Shown piece by piece: positions 1-7,310 of a stretch of DNA of 10,733 nucleotides (positions within the stretch are counted from its first letter, which is position 1; each line of letters begins with the position of its first letter). The notes under the pieces were generated by a model. That model searched no databases, was not told the origin of the DNA, and saw only the letters and a program-made list of their open reading frames with translations. Origin of the DNA: Vicinamibacteria bacterium (GTDB taxonomy: Bacteria; Acidobacteriota; Vicinamibacteria; Vicinamibacterales; 2-12-FULL-66-21); contig JAICSD010000114.1 of assembly GCA_025937075.1 (NCBI GenBank), positions 1 through 10,733 of the forward strand, read 5' to 3'. Position numbers and translations under genes: made by a program.

Positions 1-829
1 CGCGCGCCCACGCGGCAAACGGGTCCTTGCCGTCCAGGCGCGATGCCGCCCTCCGGAACTCCTCCTGAATCGCGTGCAGTTCCCGCGTGGCGATCGACAG
101 CAGCCGATCACAATCGAGCGTGAGCCCTTCTTCGAGCTCCAGCTTCTGCGCCAGGCGCTCGCGTCCCAGCCGGAACGATCCGCGGGCGCGCGGCGCCAGC
201 TCCTCTTCGAGATAGGTCTGATACGCACCAATCGCGTGCGACGCCTCGGTTGACGCGTCGGCGAGATCGCCGAGCACGTGGAGGTCGTCGAGATCGGCAA
301 ACGCTCGCGGCAGATCCTCTTCGATGAAGCGCTGCGCACCGCGGAGGCTCTCCAGACCGAACTTCACGAAGATCCCGGGGGGATCCTTGATATTGTCGCG
401 CGCCGCCTGCATCAGCCGACCGACCTGGCGCAGCTTCGAGAGGACGCGGCGCGCGCGCTCGGGGAGCGGTGCGTAGTCGAAGAGTGCCTGCCCGGCGAGG
501 CTCGTCGAGAGCAGATCGCCGTAATGCTGCGGGTTGCGCTCCCAGGTCCGGATCTCTTCGAGCTCGAGCAGACGCCCCCGGATGTTGGCGTCCAGCGCGG
601 GTCGCTCGAGACGCTCGGTCTCCGTCAGGCGTGTGGGATCGATGGCCGCCAGGCGCCGCGCGAAGCCGCCCAGCGCGCGCGTTTGCGCGTCAATCGCGAC
701 GCGGCTCAGATCTTCGAGCAGATCGTCGTGCAGGTGAACGCCGTCGAACGTCGCGTTGGTCGGGTGCGCTTCGTGCAGCCACGCCAGGTATTCGTCCACG
801 AAGTGCGGCAAGGGTTCGGCGGAATACAT
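1..829 (-). CDS. DUF885 family protein, N-terminal part (runs off left edge)
   Basis: The minus strand from an ATG at 829-827 stays open to the left edge, giving about 276 residues and no stop. The product begins MYSAEPLPHFVDEYLAWLHE and continues with PTNATFDGVHLHDDLLEDLS, ALGGFARRLAAIDP, DNIKDPPGIFVKFGLESL and FIEEDLPRAF. I recognise these as the N-terminal half of DUF885 (PF05960) proteins, usually about 550-600 residues long. The family is thought to resemble zinc metallopeptidases of the M3/M32 kind, but the HExxH-type site would lie in the missing C-terminal half, so peptidase activity cannot be checked here. There is no signal peptide or membrane segment, so the visible part looks cytoplasmic. 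No Shine-Dalgarno precedes the ATG. A weak candidate promoter (TTGCCG at 894-889, CATACA at 872-867) lies inside the divergent rsmI gene. The family call is fairly sure; the function is not. Confidence 0.75.
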   Translation of the reverse strand, partial: MYSAEPLPHFVDEYLAWLHEAHPTNATFDGVHLHDDLLEDLSRVAIDAQTRALGGFARRLAAIDPTRLTETERLERPALDANIRGRLLELEEIRTWERNPQHYGDLLSTSLAGQALFDYAPLPERARRVLSKLRQVGRLMQAARDNIKDPPGIFVKFGLESLRGAQRFIEEDLPRAFADLDDLHVLGDLADASTEASHAIGAYQTYLEEELAPRARGSFRLGRERLAQKLELEEGLTLDCDRLLSIATRELHAIQEEFRRAASRLDGKDPFAAWAR

Positions 830-831
830 TC

Positions 832-840
832 TGGTAGAAT
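832..840 (+). promoter_or_regulatory. Extended -10 promoter of rsmI
   Basis: TGGTAGAAT reads as an extended -10 element (TG, one base, then TAGAAT, which matches five of six positions of TATAAT). No convincing -35 box lies upstream, which is usual for extended -10 promoters. The predicted start of transcription is near 847, only about 7 nt before the rsmI ATG at 854, so the message would be nearly leaderless. This fits the lack of a ribosome binding site. The element sits in the 24-bp gap between two divergent start codons. Confidence 0.55.
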
Positions 841-853
841 CTGCGCCCCGCGC

Positions 854-1690
854 ATGCCCGGCACCCTGTATGTGGTCGCCACTCCCATCGGCAACCTCGA
901 AGATGTCACGCTGCGGGCGCTCAGAATCCTCCGCGATGTTTCCCTGATCGCGGCCGAGGACACCCGCCGGACCAGCCGGCTTCTTCAACACTACTCCATC
1001 TCGACGCCGAGGACGAGCCTTCACGAGCACAATGAGCGGCAGAAATCGCACACCCTCGTCGCGCGGCTGCTCGCCGGCGAGTCCATCGCGCTCGTATCGG
1101 ACGCCGGAACCCCGTCGATCTCGGATCCTGGGCAGGGGCTCGTGGCTGCTGCGCGGGAGGCGGGCGTACGCGTCGAGCCCATCCCCGGTCCCAGCGCGGT
1201 CATGGCCGCGGTTGCCGCCGCCGGCATCCCTGCCGATGAGTTCACGTTCGTCGGATTTCCACCAGCTCGGTCAAAAGCCAGAACACAGTGGCTCCAACGC
1301 ATAGCGAAGGAGCCCAGGCTTGTCGTCTTCTATGAAGCGCCGCATCGTTTTCAGGCCACAATGCGTGAGCTGGCCGCAATCGCGGGCGACCGACTGGTCG
1401 GTGTTGCTCGAGAGCTGACAAAGGCCCACGAGGAATTGGTCGTCAGACCAATTAATGAAATTCTCACCTGTTTCAGCGATCCGAGGGGGGAGTTTACGAT
1501 CCTCTTGGCACCCGCCCAGGCCGGCGATCTTCCGAAACAGCCCGTCAGCGCCGACGAGGTCGCAGCTGAATTTGGTCGATTGATAGAAAACGCCGCTCTC
1601 CCGCGCAGGGAAGCGATGCGCCGTGTCGGCGAGCGTCACGGGATGTCGCCGAATGAGGTGTATCGCTTGTTGGAGCGTCGCGGTAAATAG
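854..1690 (+). CDS. rsmI: 16S rRNA (cytidine-1402 2'-O) methyltransferase RsmI
   Basis: This 278-residue protein is an RsmI-type SAM-dependent methyltransferase of the tetrapyrrole-methylase (TP_methylase) fold. RsmI 2'-O-methylates C1402 in the decoding centre of 16S rRNA, together with RsmH, which methylates the base. Family motifs appear in order: LYVVATPIGNLEDVTLRA (5-22), AEDTRRTSRLL (34-44), VSDAGTPSISDPG (81-93), PIPGPSAV, VGFPPARSKAR, FYEAPHR, ARELTKAHEE and GEFTILLA near the C terminus. Length is normal for the family (about 270-290). The reading frame is open further upstream to about 278, but that stretch is antisense to the DUF885 gene; the ATG at 854 starts exactly where the family begins. 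No Shine-Dalgarno is present and transcription probably starts just ahead of the ATG. The C-terminal third looks somewhat less GC-rich than its neighbours. Confidence 0.95.
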   Translation: MPGTLYVVATPIGNLEDVTLRALRILRDVSLIAAEDTRRTSRLLQHYSISTPRTSLHEHNERQKSHTLVARLLAGESIALVSDAGTPSISDPGQGLVAAAREAGVRVEPIPGPSAVMAAVAAAGIPADEFTFVGFPPARSKARTQWLQRIAKEPRLVVFYEAPHRFQATMRELAAIAGDRLVGVARELTKAHEELVVRPINEILTCFSDPRGEFTILLAPAQAGDLPKQPVSADEVAAEFGRLIENAALPRREAMRRVGERHGMSPNEVYRLLERRGK

Positions 1691-1705
1691 GCTGATCGAC
1701 AGATT

Positions 1706-1723
1706 CTGGCCCTTTCGGGCTGG
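1706..1723 (+). terminator. Possible weak hairpin after rsmI
   Basis: CTGGCCC and GGGCTGG can pair around a TTTC loop, giving 7 pairs of which two are G-U in RNA. It begins 15 nt after the rsmI stop. No T-run follows, so it is not a standard intrinsic terminator. It may mark the 3' end of the rsmI message or be chance. Confidence 0.25.
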
Positions 1724-1764
1724 CGGGCGTCGCGCGCGCCGGGTCATGGATCCTTCTCCAGATC

Positions 1765-1794
1765 TTGACCCCGCATCAGCGGATTTGCTACTGT
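1765..1794 (+). promoter_or_regulatory. Sigma70-type promoter upstream of TPR gene
   Basis: TTGACC (1765-1770) matches the -35 consensus at five of six positions. After 18 bp comes TACTGT (1789-1794), a -10 box preceded by TG and one base (1786-1788), so it is also extended. Predicted transcription start is near 1801, leaving a leader of about 69 nt before the TPR gene ATG at 1870. It is the best-looking promoter in the window and may also drive glmU and glmS. No functional data; this is pattern matching. Confidence 0.55.
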
Positions 1795-1867
1795 CCCCCG
1801 GTTCGGCAACCGGCGGGGTCTGCCATGGGCTCCGCACGATGGGAATCGTAGAGTTCAGGCAGAGACA
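1795..1867 (+). other. Foldable leader or small RNA candidate before TPR gene
   Basis: Two foldable parts lie side by side in this non-coding gap. The first is CCGGTT (1798-1803) pairing with AACCGG (1808-1813) around a CGGC loop, which CCC (1795-1797) and GGGG (1815-1818) can extend past a one-base bulge. The second is closed by TCTGCC (1819-1824) and GGCAGA (1858-1863) and encloses a perfect hairpin, ACGAT (1836-1840), loop GGGA, ATCGT (1845-1849). Position right after a promoter and before a start codon fits a 5' leader or a small RNA. The predicted transcription start near 1801 would cut into the base of the first hairpin, which counts against that hairpin being made whole. I do not recognise an RNA family; SRP RNA, 6S RNA, tmRNA and the common riboswitches do not match. 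An 8-codon ORF (1825-1851) also lies within it. Confidence 0.35.
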
Positions 1868-1869
1868 CG

Positions 1870-2622
1870 ATGGCGAAGGCCCGCCGGGCTACCCCAACCC
1901 GTAGAACGAGTCGCAAGCCCGCACGGCAGCGTCAGACCGCGAGACGCCGCCCTGTGGCAAAGCGCACACGACCGGTGCGTGCGCGCAAGCTCCCGTCGCG
2001 GAGCGCGGCATCACCCGCTCCAATCGCGCAGGAGCGTCAGGCGGCTCCTGCGCCGGATACGGCGCCTGCCCGAAAACCGACCTATCACGAGGCCGTAGCA
2101 CTGTACGAGCGGGGTCTCCAGGCGCTGCAGCGCCGCGACTTTGCTGCTGCTGCCGACGCGCTCCGCTCCGTCATTCAGCAATACCCGGACGAACGGGAGC
2201 TGCTCGAACGCGCGCGCCTCTACCTCAAGGTATGCGAGCGCGAGCTGGAACCTCGCGAGCCCGCGCCGAAAACCGCGGATGAATGGGTCTACGCGGCCAC
2301 CGTCGCCTTCAACTCCGGCAACGAAGCGCTGGCGCTGCAGCACCTCCAGCGGGCGCTCGGCGAAAATCCGCGCCATGACCACGCGCATTACATGATGGCG
2401 GTCGCGAGCCTGCGTCGGGGAAACAGAAGCGACGCGCTGGAGCACCTCCAGCAGGCGGTCCGATTGAATCCGGAGAATCGCTCGCTGGCGCGCCAGGACC
2501 CCGACCTCGAGGCCCTGCGCGACGAACCGGGATTCAGGCAGGTAATGGACGCGCCGGCGTCAGAACCGCCCGCCCGGTCGGCCGTGTCCTCGCCCGCGCG
2601 CTCGCGCAAGACCCGGCGCTGA
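1870..2622 (+). CDS. TPR-repeat protein with basic N- and C-terminal tails
   Basis: This 250-residue protein has three parts. Residues 1 to about 70 form a low-complexity, very basic tail: 19 of the first 45 residues are Arg or Lys, none acidic, with many Pro, Ala, Ser and Thr. Residues about 72-205 are tetratricopeptide-like helical pairs (for example YERGLQALQRRDFAAAADALRS, and FNSGNEALALQHLQRALGENP followed by ASLRRGNRSDALEHLQQAVRLNP). The end is again basic (SPARSRKTRR). There is no signal peptide or membrane span, so it is probably cytoplasmic. TPRs bind proteins; the tails resemble nucleic-acid-binding tails of histone-H1-like bacterial proteins, so binding to DNA, RNA or ribosomes is a guess. 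Its start is well placed after a promoter and leader, with only a weak AG-rich ribosome site. glmU follows after 34 bp, probably in the same transcript. Specific function unknown. Confidence 0.85.
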   Translation: MAKARRATPTRRTSRKPARQRQTARRRPVAKRTRPVRARKLPSRSAASPAPIAQERQAAPAPDTAPARKPTYHEAVALYERGLQALQRRDFAAAADALRSVIQQYPDERELLERARLYLKVCERELEPREPAPKTADEWVYAATVAFNSGNEALALQHLQRALGENPRHDHAHYMMAVASLRRGNRSDALEHLQQAVRLNPENRSLARQDPDLEALRDEPGFRQVMDAPASEPPARSAVSSPARSRKTRR

Positions 2623-2656
2623 GCTGACGTCCCGCGGCGCGTCCCCTTTCACCCCC

Positions 2657-4042
2657 ATGCCGGCCCTTCATGTCGTCGTGCTCGCGGCGGGAAAGGGCAC
2701 GCGCATGATGGGCGCGCAGCCGAAAGTCCTTCACTCCGCCGCCGGCTTGCCGCTCATCGAGCACGTGCTGCGGGTGGGGGCGGCTCTCCAACCCGAGACG
2801 ATCACCGTCATCGTGGGCCACGGCGCAGCGGCGGTCGAACGCGCGGCCGCCCGAAGCTGGCCGGGCCTTCGCTTTGCATTGCAGGAGCCGCAACTCGGCA
2901 CGGGTCATGCCTTGCTGCAGGCCCGCCCGCACCTGCCTGAGGGCCCCGGAACCGTGCTGCTGCTGTCGGGAGACGTGCCGCTGCTGCGTCTCGAGACGGT
3001 CAGGCGTCTGCTGGATCGTCACGTCGACACGGGCTCGGCCGCGACGGTGCTGACGGCGCACGTTCCCAATCCCGACGGCTACGGCCGCATCGTCCGACAC
3101 AACGGGGCGATTGCCGCGATCGTGGAGCACCGCGATGCAACGCCGGAGCAACGGGCGATCGACGAGATCAACAGCGGTGTCTACGCATTCGATCTCCCGC
3201 CCCTGTTCGGCGCACTGACGACCGTCGGATCAGGCAACGCGCAGGAGGAGTACTATCTGCCGGATCTCGTGCGGATCTACCGCGCCCGCGGCCTGGGCGT
3301 GGAGACCGTGACCGTCCAGGATGCACGTGAAATCATGGGCGTGAACAGTCGAAGGGAGCTCGCGGACGTGAATGCCATTTTGAAGACCGCACGCGCAGAC
3401 GAGTTGATGGCCGCTGGCGTGACCATTGTCGATCCGGCATCGACGTTCATCGGCCCTGACGTCAGCGTCGGACCGGATACCGTGCTGGGCCCCAACGTCT
3501 ACCTGGAAGGCCGGACGACGATCGGTTCCGGCTGCGAGATCCAGGCGTGCGTGCGCCTGGTGGATACGGTCGTCGAAGACGGCGTCGTGATACAGAACTT
3601 CTGCGTGATCTTCCAGTCCCGCATTCGCACCGGCGCGCAGATCGGCCCCTTCGCCCACCTGCGGCCCGACTCGGAGGTGGGGGAGGACGCAAAGGTCGGC
3701 AACTTCGTCGAGCTGAAGAAGACCAGGCTGGGCCGCGGCTCCAAGGCCAATCATCTTTCGTATCTCGGCGACTCGACGATCGGGGAGAAGGTCAACATCG
3801 GCGCGGGCACGATCACCTGCAACTACGATGGCCGCGTGAAGAATCCGACGGTGATCGAGGACGAGGCGTTCATCGGCAGCGATACGCAGCTCATCGCGCC
3901 AGTGCGGGTCGGCCGGGGCGCGTACGTCGCCGCGGGGTCGTCGATCACCGAAGACGTCCCCGCAGGAGCGCTCGGCATCGCACGCGGCAAGCAGGTCAAC
4001 AAAGACGGCTGGGTGGAGCGGAAGAAGAAGGATCCGCGCTGA
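2657..4042 (+). CDS. glmU: Bifunctional GlcNAc-1-P uridyltransferase / GlcN-1-P acetyltransferase
   Basis: GlmU carries out the last two steps to UDP-GlcNAc, the precursor of peptidoglycan and lipopolysaccharide: acetylation of glucosamine-1-phosphate with acetyl-CoA, then transfer of UMP from UTP. At 461 residues it matches the usual length (about 456). The N-terminal Rossmann-like domain shows LAAGKGTRM (9-17), K23, [36 protein letters not shown] and IMGVNSR. The C-terminal left-handed beta-helix shows isoleucine-rich hexapeptide repeats, then ANHLSYLGD with the expected catalytic His, [13 protein letters not shown] and [10 protein letters not shown]. Nothing essential appears missing. The ATG at 2657 lies just before the nucleotide-binding motif and fits the family start; no clear Shine-Dalgarno is visible. 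Its stop is 1 bp from the glmS ATG, so the two are almost surely co-transcribed and translationally coupled. Confidence 0.98.
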   Translation: MPALHVVVLAAGKGTRMMGAQPKVLHSAAGLPLIEHVLRVGAALQPETITVIVGHGAAAVERAAARSWPGLRFALQEPQLGTGHALLQARPHLPEGPGTVLLLSGDVPLLRLETVRRLLDRHVDTGSAATVLTAHVPNPDGYGRIVRHNGAIAAIVEHRDATPEQRAIDEINSGVYAFDLPPLFGALTTVGSGNAQEEYYLPDLVRIYRARGLGVETVTVQDAREIMGVNSRRELADVNAILKTARADELMAAGVTIVDPASTFIGPDVSVGPDTVLGPNVYLEGRTTIGSGCEIQACVRLVDTVVEDGVVIQNFCVIFQSRIRTGAQIGPFAHLRPDSEVGEDAKVGNFVELKKTRLGRGSKANHLSYLGDSTIGEKVNIGAGTITCNYDGRVKNPTVIEDEAFIGSDTQLIAPVRVGRGAYVAAGSSITEDVPAGALGIARGKQVNKDGWVERKKKDPR

Positions 4043-4043
4043 T

Positions 4044-5888
4044 ATGTGCGGCATCATCGGTTACATCGGACAGAAGCAGGTCCTGCCGATCCTGATCGAC
4101 GGGCTCCGCCGTCTCGAATATCGCGGTTACGATTCGGCGGGCGTCGCCGTCGTGCACGACGGCACGATCGAGCTACGCCGCAGCGCCGGCAAGCTGGCGC
4201 GGCTGGAGGAGGCGATCGCCGTCAACCCGCTCGAGGGCGAGTACGGGATCGGCCACACGCGATGGGCCACGCACGGCCGCCCGACGGAAGAGAACGCCCA
4301 TCCCCACCGCGACTGCACCGGACGCATCGTCGTCGTCCACAACGGCATCATCGAGAACTACCTCGATCTGAAGCGGCAGCTTCAGGCAGAGGGCCACGCG
4401 TTCGTGACGGAGACGGACACGGAGATCGTCGCGCATCTCGTCGAACGCGAGATGAAAGACGATGGGCTCGAGAATGCGGTCCGGCGTGCGCTGCTGCACA
4501 TGCGCGGGCTCTTCGCGCTCGTCCTCATCTCCGCTGACGATCCGCGGAAGATCGTCACGGTCCGGAACGGGCCACCGATTGTCGTCGGCCTTGGCGATCG
4601 GGAGTTCTTCGTCGCGTCCGACATCCCCGCGATCCTCGCGCACACGCGCGACGTGGTTTTTCTCGGCGACGAGGAGATGGCCGTGATCACGCCGTCCGGC
4701 GTGGAGTTCACCGACTACTCCGGACGAGGCGTCTCGAAGAAGAGCACGCGCGTGTCGTGGGATCCGGTCATGGCGGAGAAGGCCGGATACAAGCACTTCA
4801 TGCTCAAGGAGGTCTTCGAGCAGCCATGGGCGGTGAAGGAGACGGTGCTCGGACGAGCCTCGGTCGAACACGGCCGGGTGTTCCTGCAGGAGATCGAGAT
4901 CCCCGATCACGTGCTTCGCGAGACGGAGCGCGTGATTATCCTCGCGTGCGGTACCTCCTGGCACGCAGGCCTGGTCGGAAAGTTCCTGTTCGAATCGCTG
5001 GCGCGCGTGCCCGTCGACGTGGACTACGGCTCGGAGTATCGCTATCGCGATCCCATCGTGCCGAAACACACGCTCGCCGTCGTGATTACGCAATCGGGCG
5101 AGACGGCGGACACGCTGGCCGCGCTTCGCGAAGCCAAGAAGAAGGGGGCGCGCAGCATCGCGATCTGCAACGTCGTCGGCAGCATGGCGACGCGCGAAAG
5201 CGACGGCACGGTCTACACGCACGCCGGGCCTGAAATCGGCGTCGCGTCGACGAAGGCGTTCACGTCACAGCTCGTTGCGCTGCACCTGCTCGCGATCTAT
5301 CTGGGACAAATTCGCGGCGTGCTGGGGCCCAACGACGCGCGTCCACATCTCGATGCGCTGACGCAGCTGCCGCTGCTCCTCGAGCAGACGCTCAAATGCG
5401 AGCCGGTCACGGAGGAGATCGCGCGGCGGTTCTATCAGCGCAGCGATTTCCTGTATCTCGGCCGCGGAATCAATTATCCAATCGCGCTCGAGGGCGCGCT
5501 GAAGCTGAAAGAGATCTCTTATATCCACGCGGAAGGCTACCCCGCGGGCGAGATGAAACACGGGCCCATCGCCCTCATCGACGAGCAGATGCCCGTCGTC
5601 ACGATCGCGCCGCACGATCACGTGTTCGAGAAGATGGCCGGCAACATCCAGGAAGCAAAGGCGCGCGGCGGGTCCGTGGTTGCGCTCACAACAGAAGGCA
5701 ACGACGGCATCGGGCAGCTCATCGACCCGTCCCAGGATTTCCTCATTACCGTGCCCGCGGCGCATCCGCTTCTCATGCCCGTCCTGATGGTCGTGCCGCT
5801 GCAGCTGCTCGCCTACCACATCGCCGTCCGTCGCGGTTGCGACGTCGACCAACCGCGCAATCTCGCCAAGAGCGTCACCGTCGAGTAA
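4044..5888 (+). CDS. glmS: Glutamine--fructose-6-phosphate aminotransferase (isomerizing)
   Basis: GlmS makes glucosamine-6-phosphate from fructose-6-phosphate and glutamine, the entry step of amino-sugar synthesis, in the cytoplasm. At 614 residues it is full length (about 609). The class II glutaminase domain starts MCGIIGYIG, with Cys2 becoming the nucleophile once Met is removed, then [13 protein letters not shown] (24-36), GHTRWATHG (70-78) and HNGIIENY (99-106). Two SIS sugar-isomerase domains follow: CGTSWHAG from 302, TQSGETADT from 349, STKAFTSQL, then [21 protein letters not shown] from 471 and GEMKHGP. The C terminus [13 protein letters not shown] carries K609, equivalent to the Schiff-base lysine. 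It begins 1 bp after glmU stops, so it shares glmU's transcript. There is no room for a glmS ribozyme leader, and none is expected outside Gram-positive-type bacteria. GlmM, the enzyme between GlmS and GlmU, is not in the window. Confidence 0.98.
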   Translation: MCGIIGYIGQKQVLPILIDGLRRLEYRGYDSAGVAVVHDGTIELRRSAGKLARLEEAIAVNPLEGEYGIGHTRWATHGRPTEENAHPHRDCTGRIVVVHNGIIENYLDLKRQLQAEGHAFVTETDTEIVAHLVEREMKDDGLENAVRRALLHMRGLFALVLISADDPRKIVTVRNGPPIVVGLGDREFFVASDIPAILAHTRDVVFLGDEEMAVITPSGVEFTDYSGRGVSKKSTRVSWDPVMAEKAGYKHFMLKEVFEQPWAVKETVLGRASVEHGRVFLQEIEIPDHVLRETERVIILACGTSWHAGLVGKFLFESLARVPVDVDYGSEYRYRDPIVPKHTLAVVITQSGETADTLAALREAKKKGARSIAICNVVGSMATRESDGTVYTHAGPEIGVASTKAFTSQLVALHLLAIYLGQIRGVLGPNDARPHLDALTQLPLLLEQTLKCEPVTEEIARRFYQRSDFLYLGRGINYPIALEGALKLKEISYIHAEGYPAGEMKHGPIALIDEQMPVVTIAPHDHVFEKMAGNIQEAKARGGSVVALTTEGNDGIGQLIDPSQDFLITVPAAHPLLMPVLMVVPLQLLAYHIAVRRGCDVDQPRNLAKSVTVE

Positions 5889-5908
5889 GGGCTCCGTCGA
5901 GGGGCGCC

Positions 5909-5921
5909 GGGGTCAGAGCTC
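5909..5921 (+). repeat. GGGGTCA plus 6-bp palindrome motif, possible repeat remnant
   Basis: GGGGTCA (5909-5915) is followed directly by the palindrome GAGCTC (5916-5921). A matching arrangement, GGGGTCA followed by the palindrome AGATCT, lies on the minus strand at 1772-1760, also intergenic. The resemblance may reflect ends of small palindromic repeats, or be chance. Confidence 0.25.
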
Positions 5922-5922
5922 G

Positions 5923-5951
5923 TTGCAATTGTTCTATTGTAGTAGTACATT
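5923..5951 (+). promoter_or_regulatory. Promoter of the GntR-slipin unit
   Basis: TTGCAA (5923-5928, -35) and TACATT (5946-5951, -10) are separated by 17 bp. Transcription would begin near 5958, 3 nt before the ATG at 5961, so the regulator message would be leaderless or nearly so. The stretch is clearly more AT-rich than its surroundings. The call rests on box match and spacing only. Confidence 0.5.
5938..5949. promoter_or_regulatory. Operator-like palindrome TGTA-N4-TACA
   Basis: TGTAGTAGTACA is an inverted repeat (TGTA, GTAG spacer, TACA) overlapping the predicted -10 box. YtrA-type GntR regulators usually bind short palindromes of this sort in their own promoters and repress them. A bound regulator here would block RNA polymerase, so autorepression is likely. 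The site is short and could arise by chance. Confidence 0.4.
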
Positions 5952-5960
5952 GACGGGCAG

Positions 5961-6353
5961 ATGAGTCCCTGGGCGGGATTTCAACTGGACTCGCGGGATG
6001 CGACGCCGCTGCACGCGCAGCTCGAACGCGCGATTCGGGCCGCCATCGCCGCGGGACGTCTCGCAGCCGGTGACCAGTTGCCGACCGTCCGTCAGCTCGC
6101 CGTCGACCTTCGGGTGAATGCCAATACCGTCGCCAAGGTCTACGCGCACCTGGAGCGAACAGGCGTGCTCCAGACGAAGCGGGGCGTGGGGACTTTCATC
6201 GCCGTGCCTGACGGCAGCCCGCCCGACCCAGAGGCGCGGGCGGTGGAGCTTCGCCGTCTCGTCGACCGTTTTCTCGCCGACCTGTCGTCGCACGGTTTTC
6301 ACGTCGAAGACGCGATGGCCGAGCTCGAGAGCCGGCGCCAACAAGGAGCGTGA
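5961..6353 (+). CDS. GntR-family transcriptional regulator, YtrA type
   Basis: This 130-residue protein has a GntR winged helix-turn-helix at about 14-80: TPLHAQLERAIRAAIAAGRL, AGDQLPTVRQLAVDL, VNANTVAKVYAHLERTGVL and the wing TKRGVGTFI (72-80). Only about 50 residues follow, forming a short helical tail. That is too little for the ligand-binding domains of FadR, HutC or MocR types, so it belongs to the short YtrA class, typically an autorepressor. YtrA members usually lie beside ABC transporter genes; here the partner is a slipin gene starting 3 bp after its stop. The ATG at 5961 follows the predicted promoter at once. The inducer is unknown. GlmS transcription may read in from upstream, since I see no terminator in 5889-5960. 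Confidence 0.92.
   Translation: MSPWAGFQLDSRDATPLHAQLERAIRAAIAAGRLAAGDQLPTVRQLAVDLRVNANTVAKVYAHLERTGVLQTKRGVGTFIAVPDGSPPDPEARAVELRRLVDRFLADLSSHGFHVEDAMAELESRRQQGA
6343..6348 (+). promoter_or_regulatory. Shine-Dalgarno that sets the GTG start of the slipin gene
   Basis: AAGGAG lies inside the last codons of the GntR gene, 8 nt before GTG at 6357. It supports the GTG as the true start and implies translational coupling of the two genes. Confidence 0.75.
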
Positions 6354-6356
6354 GCC

Positions 6357-7310
6357 GTGGCCGTACTGCCGCTGTCGATTCGAAAGCGTAGGGATGAGGA
6401 AACCGGCCCCGATGGTCCGCGCGTCAACGTCGTCGCGCTCGCGATGCTGCTCATCCCGCTCCTGCTTGGCATCGCGGGCACCATCGCCGGCGACACGCCA
6501 TGGCCATTGATCGCCGGTGCGATCGCGGGCATCGTGCTCATGCAGTCACCCAAGATCGCCAAGCAGTGGGAACGCTGCGTCGTGCTGCGCCTCGGCCGCT
6601 ACGTGGGGCTGCGCGGTCCCGGGTTGTTCTGGATTCTGCCGTTCGTCGATTCGGTCACGCGCTGGATCGACCAGCGCGTCATCACGACGAGCTTCGCCGC
6701 GGAGCAGACGCTGACGTCGGACACGGTCCCGGTGAACGTCGACGCGGTGCTCTTCTGGCTCGTATACGACCCGGAGAAGGCCGCGCTCGAAGTGCAGGAA
6801 TATCAGCAGGCGGTGAGCTGGGCGGCGCAGACGGCGCTTCGCGACATCATCGGGCGCACGTCGCTCGGGGATCTGCTGAAGGGCCGCGAGCGCATCGAAG
6901 AGGAGCTGCAGAAGCTGATCGATCAGCGCTCGAACCCCTGGGGCGTCACCGTTCAGTCCGTGGAGATGCGCGACGTCGTGATCCCCGAGTCGCTGCAGGA
7001 CGCGATGTCGCGCGAGGCGCAGGCGGCGCGCGAGAAACAAGCGCGCATCATCCTCGGGCAGGCCGAGGTGGAGATCGCGAACATGTTCATGCGCGCGGCG
7101 GAATCGTATCGTGAGAACCCAACCGCGCTTCACCTGCGCGCCATGAACATGCTGTACGAGGGTCTCAAGGAGAAAGGTGCGCTCATGCTGGTGCCGAGCA
7201 CTGCGGTGGAATCGATGGGGATGGGCGGGCTTCTCGGTGCCGCGGCGCTCCGGCAGCAGGCGCTGGCCGATGCGGGCAACACCGGGGGCGCGTCGAAGCC
7301 GGGGATGTAG
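6357..7310 (+). CDS. Slipin / SPFH (band 7) membrane protein
   Basis: This 317-residue protein belongs to the stomatin-like SPFH superfamily, which oligomerises on membranes and organises membrane domains or partner proteases. After a basic N terminus (SIRKRR), two hydrophobic stretches at about 24-45 and 49-62 can form a hairpin or two spans. The band-7 domain follows from about 64 to 235: ERCVVLRLGRYVGLRGPGLFWILPFVD, DQRVITTSF, TSDTVPVNVDAVLFW, LRDIIGRTSL, NPWGVTVQSVEMRDVVIPESLQDAMSREAQAAREKQARI. The Ala/Glu-rich stretch after it would be coiled coil, and the end is Gly/Ala-rich. Slipin genes often neighbour nfeD, but none is seen here. The start is GTG, backed by AAGGAG and the 3-bp gap from the GntR gene. 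The stop codon TAG is part of the palindromic element at 7303-7387. Its regulator suggests induction by membrane or envelope stress, which is inference. Confidence 0.93.
   Translation: MAVLPLSIRKRRDEETGPDGPRVNVVALAMLLIPLLLGIAGTIAGDTPWPLIAGAIAGIVLMQSPKIAKQWERCVVLRLGRYVGLRGPGLFWILPFVDSVTRWIDQRVITTSFAAEQTLTSDTVPVNVDAVLFWLVYDPEKAALEVQEYQQAVSWAAQTALRDIIGRTSLGDLLKGRERIEEELQKLIDQRSNPWGVTVQSVEMRDVVIPESLQDAMSREAQAAREKQARIILGQAEVEIANMFMRAAESYRENPTALHLRAMNMLYEGLKEKGALMLVPSTAVESMGMGGLLGAAALRQQALADAGNTGGASKPGM

Noticed and set aside
278..853. Upstream extension of the rsmI reading frame
   Set aside because: The added 192 residues are antisense to the DUF885 gene and RsmI proteins begin at the ATG at 854.
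1825..1851. 8-codon leader peptide ORF before the TPR gene
   Set aside because: No ribosome binding site, no run of a regulatory amino acid, and such short ORFs are common by chance.
4030..4046. glmS ribozyme
   Set aside because: glmS starts 1 bp after glmU stops, leaving no leader for one.
3230..4057. 275-residue minus-strand open frame
   Set aside because: Antisense to glmU, His/Asp/Arg-rich composition and no known domain.
4173..5222. 349-residue minus-strand open frame
   Set aside because: Antisense to glmS, with no recognisable motif.
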